Below are positions 25,936 to 33,266 of a stretch of DNA of 64,000 nt, in pieces. The position numbers were made by a program, and so were the translations under genes. The stretch spans positions 62,001 through 126,000 of the forward strand of contig NZ_JAWDIE010000005.1 of the NCBI RefSeq assembly GCF_037688875.1, in the 5' to 3' direction. Every line of letters begins with the position of its first letter. The first letter of the stretch is position 1. Origin of the DNA: Amphibiibacter pelophylacis (GTDB lineage: Bacteria > Pseudomonadota > Gammaproteobacteria > Burkholderiales > Burkholderiaceae_C). The notes below the pieces were generated by a model, which saw nothing but the letters and a program-made list of their open reading frames with translations, searched no databases and was not told the DNA's origin.

Positions 25936-26868
25936 ATGAACAAGACCCTCAACACGTCCGCCCGCCGTCCCCTGCTCGTGGCTGCCGCCGTGCTGTCCAC
26001 CCTGACGCTGGGCGCCTGCGCCAGCGGCGACATGAAGGCCGCTGCCAGCCAGATGGGCCAGATGGCCGGTCAGATGGCCAGCACGATGATGAACGGCAGC
26101 ACCGGCGACACCGTGGCCGTGACGGCGCAGGGCGAGGTCATCAGCGTCAACCGCCAGAATCCCTCGGTCATCGTGACCCGTGCACCGATCACGCTGAACG
26201 GCGCGCAGGCCGGTGAAACCGTCGTCGGCATCGACCAGCGCCCCGAAAACGGCTTGATCTACGCTGTGGGCAGCAAGGGCACGATCTTCACCCTGAACGC
26301 CGCCAGCGGCAAAGCCGACCGCGTCAGCACCCTGATGACTGGCGAGCCCGGCATGATGAAGCCGCTGGCTCTGGAAGGCAGCGCCTTTGGCGTCGATTTC
26401 AACCCCGTCGCCGACCGCCTGCGCGTGGTGGGCAACACCGGCCAGAACCTGCGCATCAACGTCGATACCGGCGCGACCATCGTCGACGGCCGCATCAACC
26501 CGGACAGCCTGGGCGCCAGAATCAGCAGCGTGGCCTACACCAACTCGGTGAAGGACGCCAAGGGCAACGCCAACGGCAAGGGCACGAAGATGTACGACAT
26601 CGACGCCGTCAAGGGCCTGCTGCACAACCAGAGCGACCCCAACGGCGGCAAGCTGGAGGCCGGTGTGGCCATGGGCTGGAAAGCCACCGAGTGGAACGGC
26701 TTCGACATCAGCGGCAAAACCGGCCAGGGCTTCGCCGTGCTGGCCAACCCGTCGGGCGAAGTGGCGCTGTACACCGTCAACGTCGACGCCAAATCCATGC
26801 CGCTGGGCAAAGTCGGCGCCTTTGGCGACGGCAAAACCGCTCTCGTCGGCCTGACCCTGAAAGATTAA
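25936..26868 (+). CDS. DUF4394 domain lipoprotein
   Basis: A 310-residue predicted lipoprotein: signal sequence with lipobox LGAC (C28), a Met/Ala/Gln-rich stalk (30-55), then a DUF4394 domain (about 60-308). The domain is a beta-propeller-like repeat fold; family segments are GIDQRPENGLIYAVGSKGTI, AFGVDFNPVADRLRVVGNTG, QNLRINVDTGATI and GFAVLANPSGEVALYTVN. The function of DUF4394 is not known; members are exported and may bind carbohydrate or cell-wall material. A GGAGC lies before the ATG. It follows the Mrp operon by 186 bases and is probably transcribed alone. A hairpin with seven T residues follows its stop codon. Confidence 0.85.
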   Translation: MNKTLNTSARRPLLVAAAVLSTLTLGACASGDMKAAASQMGQMAGQMASTMMNGSTGDTVAVTAQGEVISVNRQNPSVIVTRAPITLNGAQAGETVVGIDQRPENGLIYAVGSKGTIFTLNAASGKADRVSTLMTGEPGMMKPLALEGSAFGVDFNPVADRLRVVGNTGQNLRINVDTGATIVDGRINPDSLGARISSVAYTNSVKDAKGNANGKGTKMYDIDAVKGLLHNQSDPNGGKLEAGVAMGWKATEWNGFDISGKTGQGFAVLANPSGEVALYTVNVDAKSMPLGKVGAFGDGKTALVGLTLKD

Positions 26869-26920
26869 TCTCCCTGCCAGAAGCGCAGCCGCCGGCCCGC
26901 CCGGCGCTGCCTTTGGTTTG

Positions 26921-26957
26921 ACCGCCCCAAGGCTGAAAGGCTGGGGGAGGTTTTTTT
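26921..26957 (+). terminator. rho-independent terminator after the DUF4394 gene
   Basis: A GC-rich imperfect stem (CCGCCCCAAGGCT, three-base loop, AGGCTGGGGGAGG) is followed at once by seven T residues at 26951-26957. It lies 52 bases after the DUF4394 stop and just before the convergent AT-richer gene. Confidence 0.65.
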
Positions 26958-26970
26958 GTGGGTGTCGAAT

Positions 26971-27645
26971 TTAATTTCCGAAAATCCCAAAGACAAAGCA
27001 ACTGCGTTTCCTTAAATTTTCCGCCCTTGTTCCAAGGTCTCTTGCTGGAGCGTCAGAAACTCTCTCTAGCGCCCGAATCCCTTCATGCATTAAGAATTGA
27101 ATTTGAATTGCAAGGTCACTGACGCTGGACAAAATAATTTCTGGGATTGATTCCTGAGTGCGTCGAAATGAAGAATCAGGATTCAGTAGGTGTGATAGCG
27201 ATTCTGGACTGAATGAAATATGCGATGCATGATCATTTAGATGCTCACGCAGGCCCTTGTACTCTCCATTGATTTCTTTTGCACGCTGACCAGCGGAAGG
27301 TAGCTTGTTATTGACTGCATCATTCGCCTTTTCAGGAAAAATCCGCATGTACGCCAAAAGCTCAATGCACTCGATTAAGGGACGAAGTAGGGCGCCGGCC
27401 TCCTGTGCGTGTCCATCTAGAATCAAGCTGAAGCAGCCATGACCAAGATTTTTTCCTTTCAGCAGGAATAAACCGCAGGCAAGTCCGTAACTCGACGATT
27501 TTGATGCGGCCTCATAATAATCGAGGCATCTGTCGATGATTTTCAATGACTCATTGATGATTGCGATGCTGGATGGATTGTTTTTTTGTAGGTGTGCCCA
27601 CGATTTTTCTCGTGTGCTCCAGATATTCTCAGATGATTCTGTCAT
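26971..27645 (-). CDS. helical protein of unknown function, AT-richer than its surroundings
   Basis: A 224-residue, mostly alpha-helical cytosolic protein. Segments such as LDGHAQEAGALLRPLIECIELLAY and EYKGLREHLNDHASHISFSP recall DUF5677-like proteins, but the match is tentative. Base composition is well below the rest of the window (two sampled lines give 43-48 percent GC against about 65), suggesting recent acquisition. The chosen ATG at 27645 overlaps the stop of the DUF1272 gene (ATGA); a GTG at 27666 is possible. It is the last of three overlapping genes. No integrase or transposase accompanies it. Function unknown. Confidence 0.6.
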   Translation of the reverse strand: MTESSENIWSTREKSWAHLQKNNPSSIAIINESLKIIDRCLDYYEAASKSSSYGLACGLFLLKGKNLGHGCFSLILDGHAQEAGALLRPLIECIELLAYMRIFPEKANDAVNNKLPSAGQRAKEINGEYKGLREHLNDHASHISFSPESLSHLLNPDSSFRRTQESIPEIILSSVSDLAIQIQFLMHEGIRALERVSDAPARDLGTRAENLRKRSCFVFGIFGN

Positions 27646-27896
27646 GGCATTGCAGTACTTTCGCACCCCGCAGGCCTATGAATCCGCTGTGTGGTCGCCG
27701 GATTTTTGATGAGTTTGCTCAATGACCTCCTTGGGCGCACAAGCAGTTCGCCGCCGCAGTTTGGGCACAAGCCATTGAGGATATTGTTGGTGCATGTTGC
27801 GCAAAACGTGCATTCAAACGAACAGATACGCGCATCAGTCGAATCTGGTGGCAGATCGGTGTTGCAGCATTCGCAGCTGGGTCGCAACTCAAGCAT
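27642..27896 (-). CDS. DUF1272 zinc-ribbon-like protein
   Basis: An 84-residue protein whose first 57 residues are a DUF1272 domain: MLELRPSCECC, LPPDSTDARICSFECTFCATC and GLCPNCGGELLVRP. Nine cysteines at 8, 10, 11, 25, 29, 32, 35, 44 and 47 suggest binding of two zinc ions. The last 25 residues are unlike the family and may have been added when the downstream AT-rich gene joined. AGGGAG lies eight bases before the ATG. It overlaps the GFA gene by eight bases and the next gene by four. Members are common but uncharacterised. Confidence 0.88.
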   Translation of the reverse strand: MLELRPSCECCNTDLPPDSTDARICSFECTFCATCTNNILNGLCPNCGGELLVRPRRSLSKLIKNPATTQRIHRPAGCESTAMP

Positions 27897-28374
27897 TTCT
27901 ATCTCCCTGCAATAGCATTTTAGAATTAGTCAAACGCTCAGCTTGTCGCACAGCAGCCGGTGGCTTCGGCGCCGCCGGCTGCTGCTCCACGCGTTTCAGC
28001 GCCGGATCGAGGCAGGCCCAGGCTGGGGCGCTGGCGGAGCAGATGATGGCGGTGGGCTGAATGGAGGCGGGGTTGTCGAGGTTGCCGGTGCGCACCACCC
28101 GAAACTGGGGGCGGGCAGATGATCTGGCGAAGAGGTGTGTGCCGCCAGTGGGACAGAACTGGCGGGTGATGTCGTTGCCGCTGTCGGCTTTTTGCGTGTA
28201 ATCCGACAGGGGGCCGGAAACACTGAGCGCTTCAGCAGCCACCATGACATTCACCGTGCCATTGGCGGCCAGGTGCTGGCAGTCCCGGCACCAGCAGATG
28301 CGCGTGGCGAGGGGCTCTGCGCCGAGTTTGAAGTTCACTGGGCCGCACAGGCATCGTCCTGTTCTTTCTGTCAT
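27889..28374 (-). CDS. GFA (glutathione-dependent formaldehyde-activating) family protein, one zinc ligand missing
   Basis: A 161-residue protein of the GFA/CENP-V fold. Zinc-binding elements are CLCG (C8, C10), CWCRDCQ (C27, C29, C32) and FCPTGGT (C74). In the last motif the family pattern FCxxCGT has Gly77 in place of the second Cys, so one ligand of the structural or catalytic zinc is absent. Apart from Gfa itself, the substrates of this family are mostly unknown, so a role in formaldehyde metabolism should not be assumed. The final 27 residues after LDPALKRVEQQP extend beyond the usual end and overlap the DUF1272 start. It heads the three-gene operon. Confidence 0.85.
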   Translation of the reverse strand: MTERTGRCLCGPVNFKLGAEPLATRICWCRDCQHLAANGTVNVMVAAEALSVSGPLSDYTQKADSGNDITRQFCPTGGTHLFARSSARPQFRVVRTGNLDNPASIQPTAIICSASAPAWACLDPALKRVEQQPAAPKPPAAVRQAERLTNSKMLLQGDRNA

Positions 28375-28451
28375 CTGAAAGCTCCGGGATGTTGATTCAA
28401 GCCATTGGCACAGCCAATATACGCGATGGGCTGTGCTGACCAGCGTTTGCT

Positions 28452-28487
28452 CCGCTTGGCTGACCCAGCAGCCAAGGCGGATTTTTT
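28452..28487 (+). terminator. strong terminator-like hairpin with no plus-strand gene before it
   Basis: An 11-base-pair stem (CCGCTTGGCTG, six-base loop, CAGCCAAGGCGG with one bulged G) is followed by A and six T residues (28482-28487). The nearest upstream genes are on the minus strand, so whatever it terminates must start between about 28375 and 28450. A second hairpin, GCACAGCC / GGCTGTGC (28408-28415 and 28429-28436), lies just before it. It could end a short RNA or act as an attenuator for the gene at 28570. Confidence 0.6.
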
Positions 28488-28569
28488 GTACGCTACCATC
28501 CCCGCTTTCCTGTCTGCGTCGCGCCTGCGGCGTCTGGCGGATGTGTTCGGGATCACTGCGGGAGCGACG

Positions 28570-28995
28570 ATGCGTCTGATGGGTCTGCTGTATGCCGTGC
28601 TGGGACTACTGGCTTTCTTTTGCTCGCTGCTGCCGTTTGCGCGCTTCGAGAATTACGCGCTCACAGTGACCGTGCTTCAGATGGGGGGCGTGTTCAGCCT
28701 GCTGTACTTCCTGCCGCTGGCGCTGCTGGTGCTGGGGATGCTGATGTTCACTGGGCGGCCCGGCGCGTGGCGCCTTTGGATGCTGGCGGGTGCGCTGGCC
28801 GGTCTTGCCCTGTCGGGCTGGGGCGCCCGGACTGCGCTGGCGCAGCTTGGGCAGGCTGCGACGTCCTTCCAGCTGGGGGCTGACGCTTTGCCCGTGATGG
28901 CCAAGGGGGCGTGGCTGTCGCTGATATCGTATGGCCTGCTGGCCGTACTTCTCCTGCTGCCCCGGAAAGGCCGTCGCCATGAAAATCACCGTTGA
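28570..28995 (+). CDS. small four-helix membrane protein, unknown function
   Basis: A 141-residue protein with four predicted transmembrane helices at about 4-20, 38-58, 66-84 and 113-134, and a basic C-terminus (RKGRRHENHR). I recognise no family. The ATG at 28570 follows GGGAGCG within nine bases. An in-frame TTG at 28405 would add 55 residues, but that segment runs through the hairpins at 28408-28487 and lacks protein-like character. The 3' end overlaps the next gene by 17 bases, so co-translation with the SRPBCC protein is likely. Confidence 0.6.
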   Translation: MRLMGLLYAVLGLLAFFCSLLPFARFENYALTVTVLQMGGVFSLLYFLPLALLVLGMLMFTGRPGAWRLWMLAGALAGLALSGWGARTALAQLGQAATSFQLGADALPVMAKGAWLSLISYGLLAVLLLLPRKGRRHENHR

Positions 28996-29386
28996 AACCG
29001 TGGCCGCAGCGCCCATCGCCACCGTCTGGGCGGCCTACACCACGCCCGCCGACATCGTGCAGTGGAACAGCGCCTCGCCCGACTGGCACACCACCACCGC
29101 GACGGTCGATCTGCGCGAAGGCGGCCGCTTCAGCTCGCGCATGGAGGCCAGGGACGGCAGCATGGGCTTTGATTTTGAAGGCGTCTACACGCGCATCGTG
29201 CCGCACGAGCGCATCGAGTATGCTTTTGGCGACCGCGCGGCGCAGGTGGTTTTCACCCCGGAAGCGGGTGGCGTGCGGGTCAGCGTCACCTTCGACGCCG
29301 AAACCACCCACCCGGTGGAGATGCAGCAGCAAGGCTGGCAGGCCATCCTGGACAACTTCACGCGGCATGTAGTGGGGCGGGGGTAA
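28979..29386 (+). CDS. SRPBCC (AHSA1-like) domain protein
   Basis: A 135-residue helix-grip protein of the AHSA1/START-like group. The sequence MKITVETVAAAPIATVWAAY, TTPADIVQWNSASPDWHT, LREGGRFSSRMEARDGS, and the ending HPVEMQQQGWQAILDNFTRH are typical. These proteins bind small hydrophobic ligands or help partner enzymes; the function is not predicted. GGAAAGG lies upstream of the ATG within the preceding gene, which it overlaps by 17 bases. It converges on the BrnA-type gene five bases away. Confidence 0.88.
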   Translation: MKITVETVAAAPIATVWAAYTTPADIVQWNSASPDWHTTTATVDLREGGRFSSRMEARDGSMGFDFEGVYTRIVPHERIEYAFGDRAAQVVFTPEAGGVRVSVTFDAETTHPVEMQQQGWQAILDNFTRHVVGRG

Positions 29387-29391
29387 GCCTC

Positions 29392-29706
29392 TCAGCCCTT
29401 GGATTGCAGTGCGCGCAGCATGGCGTCGCGCAGGATGGCATTGATGCGGGTCTGGTAGCCCTTGCCTTGGCTTTTTAGCCAGAGCAGCACATCGGAATCC
29501 ACGCGCACCGTGGTGGCCTGTTTGACTGGGCGGTACAGTGGGTTGCGCACCGCATTTTTCCAGAAGTCTTCAGACAGTGGCGGGATGTCGCTGGTGTCGG
29601 TCTCGCTATCGGGTCTTCTGGCCAACGCGTCCAGCTCGTCGCGCTGGACGGCCGTCAGGGCGGGAAGCTGGGTCAGATCAAGCTCGTAGGCCACGGTCTT
29701 GCTCAT
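29392..29706 (-). CDS. BrnA-type antitoxin family protein without a BrnT partner
   Basis: A 104-residue protein whose last 60 residues match the BrnA antitoxin domain: PPLSEDFWKNAVRNP, then a ribbon-helix-helix ATTVRVDSDVLLWLKSQGKG and YQTRINAILRDAMLRAL. BrnA proteins bind DNA through this motif and neutralise the RNase BrnT, normally encoded immediately upstream. Here the upstream gene is a cytosine methyltransferase, overlapping by four bases (ATGA), and nothing downstream resembles BrnT. It may be a stand-alone DNA-binding regulator of the dcm operon or a remnant of a toxin-antitoxin pair. Confidence 0.8.
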   Translation of the reverse strand: MSKTVAYELDLTQLPALTAVQRDELDALARRPDSETDTSDIPPLSEDFWKNAVRNPLYRPVKQATTVRVDSDVLLWLKSQGKGYQTRINAILRDAMLRALQSKG

Positions 29707-30947
29707 CGCGTTTCCTGCCCCACCACATACGGCCGCATCGCCCGCGCCACCGCGCGCATCACCGGCATGACCACGCTGTTGCCGAACTGGCGGTAAGCCT
29801 GGGTGTCGCTGACGGGGATGCGGAAGCTGTCGGGGAAGCCCATCAGGCGGGCGCATTCGCGGGGGGTCAGGCGGCGCGGGCGCTGGTCCGGGCCCTGATC
29901 GACCAGGATCTCCGAGCCGTCCTTGTGATAGCGCGCCGACAGCGTGCGCGTGACGCTGTCGCCGTTCACCAGGCCAAAGCCAAAGCCGTTGCCGGCGGCG
30001 CGGTGCTTGTCGGCGTAATCCTGCAGATAGCGCCACAGCGTGGGCGTGAGGGTGTAGCGCTCGGGCACGCGCTGCGACTCAAAATCGAAGTAGCGCTGGC
30101 CGTCCCAGGGCAGCCAGGGCTCGCTGCCGTCGGTGCGGTGCAGGATGCTGGCGAGGCGCGGGCCGGTTGCGGGCAGCTCGACGGCATCCCACGAGAAATC
30201 GGTGGCGCGGTCAAACCCGGCGATCAGGATGCGTTCGCGGTGCTGCGGCGTGAAGTGGCGCCCGTCGATGACGCGGTGGTGGACCTCGTAGCCCAGCTCG
30301 TCGCGCAGCGTCTGCAGGATCACGCGCAGGGTGTTGCCGCCGTCGTGCGAGACCAGATTCTTGACGTTTTCCAGCAGGAAGGCGCGCGGGCGCTTGGCGG
30401 CGATGATGCGCGCCACGTCAAAGAACAGCGTGCCCTGGGTCAGGTCGGCGAAGCCATGCGGGCGGCCCAGGGCGTTTTTCTTGCTGACGCCCGCGATGCT
30501 GAAAGGCTGGCAGGGAAAGCCGCCCAGCAGCACCTCGTGGTCGGGCACGTCCTGGGCCGCAAAGGGCACGATGTCGCCGACCAGCGCATGGCCTTCGCCG
30601 TGGTTGGCGCGGTAGGTCTGCTGCGAAAAAGTGTTCCATTCGCTGGTGAAGACGCAGGCGCCCCCCACGGCCTCGAAGCCCAGGCGGATGCCGCCGATGC
30701 CGGCAAACAGGTCGATGAAGCGGAACTGGGCGTCAGCCCTGTCTGGCGCGGTGGGCGGCGTGGTGGGCGGCCCCAGCCAGGCCTGAAGCGCTTCGCGCAG
30801 GCGCAGCGGTGCGGGCTCGCCCTGACCGGCTTCCCAGCGGCGCAGGGTCTGGGCGTCGTGCCCCAGAAAGCGGGCGATGGCCGCCGGGCCGTGGACGCGC
30901 CGCGCCTGGCGCAGCAGATCGGACATGTCGGGTGGGGCGATGCTCAT
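29703..30947 (-). CDS. dcm: Dcm-type DNA (cytosine-5) methyltransferase, orphan
   Basis: A 414-residue C5-cytosine methyltransferase. Motif I is FIDLFAGIGGIRLGFE (77-92), the catalytic motif IV GFPCQPFSIAG has C146, followed by ENVKNL (motif VI), QHRERILIAGF (motif VIII) and the C-terminal RRLTPRECARLMGFPDSFRIPVSD with QFGNSVV (IX-X). Extended identity with E. coli Dcm, including VSKKN.LGR.HGFA and GNGFG, suggests the target CCWGG; that is inference. Residues 15-55 resemble a helix-turn-helix (IARFLGHDAQTLRRWEAG). No restriction enzyme or Vsr gene is adjacent, so it is an orphan methyltransferase. A BrnA-type gene is coupled to its 3' end, and an SBF-like transporter gene lies 54 bases upstream. 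Confidence 0.93.
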   Translation of the reverse strand: MSIAPPDMSDLLRQARRVHGPAAIARFLGHDAQTLRRWEAGQGEPAPLRLREALQAWLGPPTTPPTAPDRADAQFRFIDLFAGIGGIRLGFEAVGGACVFTSEWNTFSQQTYRANHGEGHALVGDIVPFAAQDVPDHEVLLGGFPCQPFSIAGVSKKNALGRPHGFADLTQGTLFFDVARIIAAKRPRAFLLENVKNLVSHDGGNTLRVILQTLRDELGYEVHHRVIDGRHFTPQHRERILIAGFDRATDFSWDAVELPATGPRLASILHRTDGSEPWLPWDGQRYFDFESQRVPERYTLTPTLWRYLQDYADKHRAAGNGFGFGLVNGDSVTRTLSARYHKDGSEILVDQGPDQRPRRLTPRECARLMGFPDSFRIPVSDTQAYRQFGNSVVMPVMRAVARAMRPYVVGQETR

Positions 30948-31001
30948 GGCGGCATTATGCGGCCCTGCTACCGGTCGCTCGGGGCGGGCCAGCCGGGGGC
31001 C

Positions 31002-31964
31002 TCAGTCGGCCGGACGCTCGCCCCAGCGCGCTGCCAGCCAGGCGCAGACCATGAGCTGAATCTGGTGAAAGACCATCAGCGGCAGCATCACGCTGCCCAG
31101 CATGGGCCCGGCGAACAGCACATGGGCCATGGGCGCGCCGCTGGCCAGGCTTTTCTTGCTGCCGCACATGAAAAGCGTGATGCGGTCGGGCATGGAAAAG
31201 CCCAGCACGCGGCCCAGCGTCCAGGTCAGCGTCAGCATGAGCGCCAGCAGCACGCAGCTGGCCAGCACCACGCCCGCCAGCGCCAGCGGCGGCGTGTCGC
31301 GCCACAGGCCCTGAACCACGGCCTCCGAAAACGCCGTGTAGACCACCAGCAGGATGGAGCCCTGATCCACGTGCTTGACCAGCGCCGCGCGCTGCTCCAG
31401 CCGCTTTTGCAGCCAGGGCCGGGCGAGCTGGCCCAGCACGAAGGGCAGAAGAAGCTGCAGGACGATCTTGCCGATGGCGTCCAGCGACACGCGCGCTTCG
31501 CCGCTGCTGTCGATGATCAGGCTGACCAGCAGCGGCGTCAGGAAGACGCCCAGCAGGCTGGAGCCCGAGGCGCTGCACACTGCTGCCGCCACGTTGCCGC
31601 GCGCGATCGAGGTGAACGCAATCGCCGACTGCACCGTGGACGGCAGCGCGCATAAAAAGAGGAAACCTATGGTCAGGGACGGCGTCACCAGCGCATCCAG
31701 CGGCCGCTGCAGCGCCAGACCAATCAGCGGAAACATCGCAAAGGTGCACGCCGTGATCGCCAGATGCAGGCGCCAGTGCGTCAGCCCGGACATCAACGAT
31801 TCGCGCGACAGCCGCGCGCCGTGCAGGAAAAACAGCAGCGCCACAGCGGCCGTGGTCAGCGTATTCATCCACTGCGCAGCAGGGCCGTGCACGGGCAGCA
31901 CGCTGGCCAGCGCCACGCACAGCAGCAGCTTGACGATGAAAGGGTCCATGCCGGGAATGCGCAT
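31002..31964 (-). CDS. SBF-like transporter (bile acid:sodium symporter superfamily, YfeH/SLC10A7 type)
   Basis: A 320-residue membrane protein with about ten helices. Family segments include LLFFLHGARLSRESLMSGLTHWRLHL, CALPSTVQSAIAFTSIARGN with the conserved proline of the crossover region, SGSSLLGVFLTPLLVS, and CGSKKSLASGAPMAHVLF, the second crossover helix. These match the SBF-like (PF13593) group rather than classical bile acid carriers. The natural substrate in bacteria is unknown. It lies 30 bases after lrgB and 54 bases before dcm on the same strand, so all may be one transcription unit. Confidence 0.9.
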   Translation of the reverse strand: MRIPGMDPFIVKLLLCVALASVLPVHGPAAQWMNTLTTAAVALLFFLHGARLSRESLMSGLTHWRLHLAITACTFAMFPLIGLALQRPLDALVTPSLTIGFLFLCALPSTVQSAIAFTSIARGNVAAAVCSASGSSLLGVFLTPLLVSLIIDSSGEARVSLDAIGKIVLQLLLPFVLGQLARPWLQKRLEQRAALVKHVDQGSILLVVYTAFSEAVVQGLWRDTPPLALAGVVLASCVLLALMLTLTWTLGRVLGFSMPDRITLFMCGSKKSLASGAPMAHVLFAGPMLGSVMLPLMVFHQIQLMVCAWLAARWGERPAD

Positions 31965-31994
31965 CGGGGAAATCCTGGAAAGCTCGGAAAAGAA

Positions 31995-32729
31995 TCAAAG
32001 GAGCAGGTGGGCGACCAGCGGCAGCACCAGCGCTGAAAAAGCGCCGTTCATCCCCATGGCCAGAGCGGCAAAAGCGCCGGTGGTTTCGTGCAGCTGCAGC
32101 GCGCGCGCCGTGCCGATGCCGTGCGAGGTCAGCCCCAGCGCAAAGCCCTGCGCGGCCTGGCTGCCCGCGCCGTCCAGCCGCGCCAGGCGGTAGACGGCCG
32201 GGGCCAGCGTGGCGCCCAGAATGCCGGTCAGGATGACCAGAACGGCGGTCAGCGAGGGCAGGCCGCCGGTTTTTTCGGCGATGCTCATGGCGATCGGTGC
32301 GGTGACCGATTTAGGCAGCAGCGACGCCTGCACGGCCTCACTGGCGCCCAGGCCGCGCGCGATCAGCACGGCGGAAACCGCCGCCGTCAGCGCGCCGACC
32401 AGCAGCGCGCCGGAAATCGGCACAATCAGTGCCTTGATGCGCGGCAGTTGTGCATACAGCGGAATCGCCAGCGCCACCGTTGCCGGGCCCAGCAGGAAGT
32501 GCACGAACTGCGCGCCTTCAAAATAGACGGGGTAGGGCGTGCCCGTCAGCACCAGGCAGATCACCACGCCGGTGACGGCCATCAGCACCGGGTTGGCCAG
32601 CGGATGAAACTTCAGCCGCCGCGCCAGCGCCTGCGCGCCCACATACACCGCCAGCGTCAGCGTCAGGCCCAGCAGCGGGCTGCGCGACAGGTAAACCCAG
32701 ACATCGCTGGCCGAAGCAACAGCGTTCAT
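31995..32729 (-). CDS. lrgB: LrgB/CidB family membrane protein
   Basis: A 244-residue LrgB-family protein with about seven helices: SPLLGLTLTLAVYVGAQALA, NPVLMAVTGVVICLVLTG, FLLGPATVALAIPLYAQLP, LLPKSVTAPIAMSIAEKTGG (the family signature) and GLTSHGIGTARALQLHETTG. LrgAB were first described as murein hydrolase regulators; later work shows some members transport small carboxylates such as pyruvate, and the plant fusion PLGG1 carries glycolate and glycerate. Its ATG overlaps the lrgA stop by four bases. Confidence 0.93.
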   Translation of the reverse strand: MNAVASASDVWVYLSRSPLLGLTLTLAVYVGAQALARRLKFHPLANPVLMAVTGVVICLVLTGTPYPVYFEGAQFVHFLLGPATVALAIPLYAQLPRIKALIVPISGALLVGALTAAVSAVLIARGLGASEAVQASLLPKSVTAPIAMSIAEKTGGLPSLTAVLVILTGILGATLAPAVYRLARLDGAGSQAAQGFALGLTSHGIGTARALQLHETTGAFAALAMGMNGAFSALVLPLVAHLLL

Positions 32730-33103
32730 GGGGCGGGGTCTCCGGCCTGCGGGCGCCGGGCGGGTTTCCGGCGCCGCGACAGCCAGCCAAACACGCCCGC
32801 CGTCACCACCAGCGACAGCACCGTGCTGCCCAGCAGCGCTGCGGCGATGATTCCGGCGTCCTGGCCCAGCAGGTGGGCGTGGACCAGCACCCCGGCGCCC
32901 GCAGGCACAAAGAGCAGCGACAAGTGCTGCAAGAGCGTGCCGGACACCTGGCGCAGATCTTCCCCGGGGCCGCCGCGCCAGACCAGCACGGCCAGCAGCA
33001 GGAGCATGCCGATCACCGGGCCGGGCACGCTCCAGCCCAGCGCCACCACCAGCGCCTCGCCGACCAGCTGGAAGCCCAGGAGCAGGGCCAGGGCGGCGAT
33101 CAT
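32726..33103 (-). CDS. lrgA: LrgA/CidA family membrane protein
   Basis: A 125-residue protein with four helices: ALLLGFQLVGEALVVALGWSVPGPVIGMLLL is the conserved LrgA core (G...PG...GM..L), then LLQHLSLLFVPAGAGVLVH and LLGSTVLSLVVTAGVFGWL. Holin-like in topology; functions with LrgB. It is divergent from the ETF-quinone oxidoreductase gene, 163 bases apart, and begins the minus-strand run lrgA-lrgB-SBF transporter-dcm-BrnA. Confidence 0.93.
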   Translation of the reverse strand: MIAALALLLGFQLVGEALVVALGWSVPGPVIGMLLLLAVLVWRGGPGEDLRQVSGTLLQHLSLLFVPAGAGVLVHAHLLGQDAGIIAAALLGSTVLSLVVTAGVFGWLSRRRKPARRPQAGDPAP

Positions 33104-33266
33104 GGTGGCCCCCGGCGGGTGGCGCAGCCGGGTCCGGTCGGGTGCGGTGCGTGAATCATGCGTTTATCTTGCCACAAAGCCTGCACGGCTCTGGCGGCGG
33201 CGCCCCTGCGGGAGCAGATGGCACCGCTAGAATCGCAACAGATCAAAACCGCTCCAGGAGACCCGC

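Noticed and set aside
26921..28374. Mobile element or genomic island carrying the AT-richer gene
   Set aside because: No integrase, transposase, tRNA site, or flanking direct or inverted repeats could be found; only composition and overlaps suggest acquisition.
28405..28569. N-terminal extension of the four-helix membrane protein from a TTG
   Set aside because: It would be translated across two stable hairpins and a T-run; the ATG at 28570 has a better ribosome-binding site and begins the first membrane helix.
29703..30947. Restriction-modification system around the cytosine methyltransferase
   Set aside because: No endonuclease or Vsr gene lies on either side; neighbours are a transporter and a BrnA-type protein. 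It is best read as an orphan Dcm.
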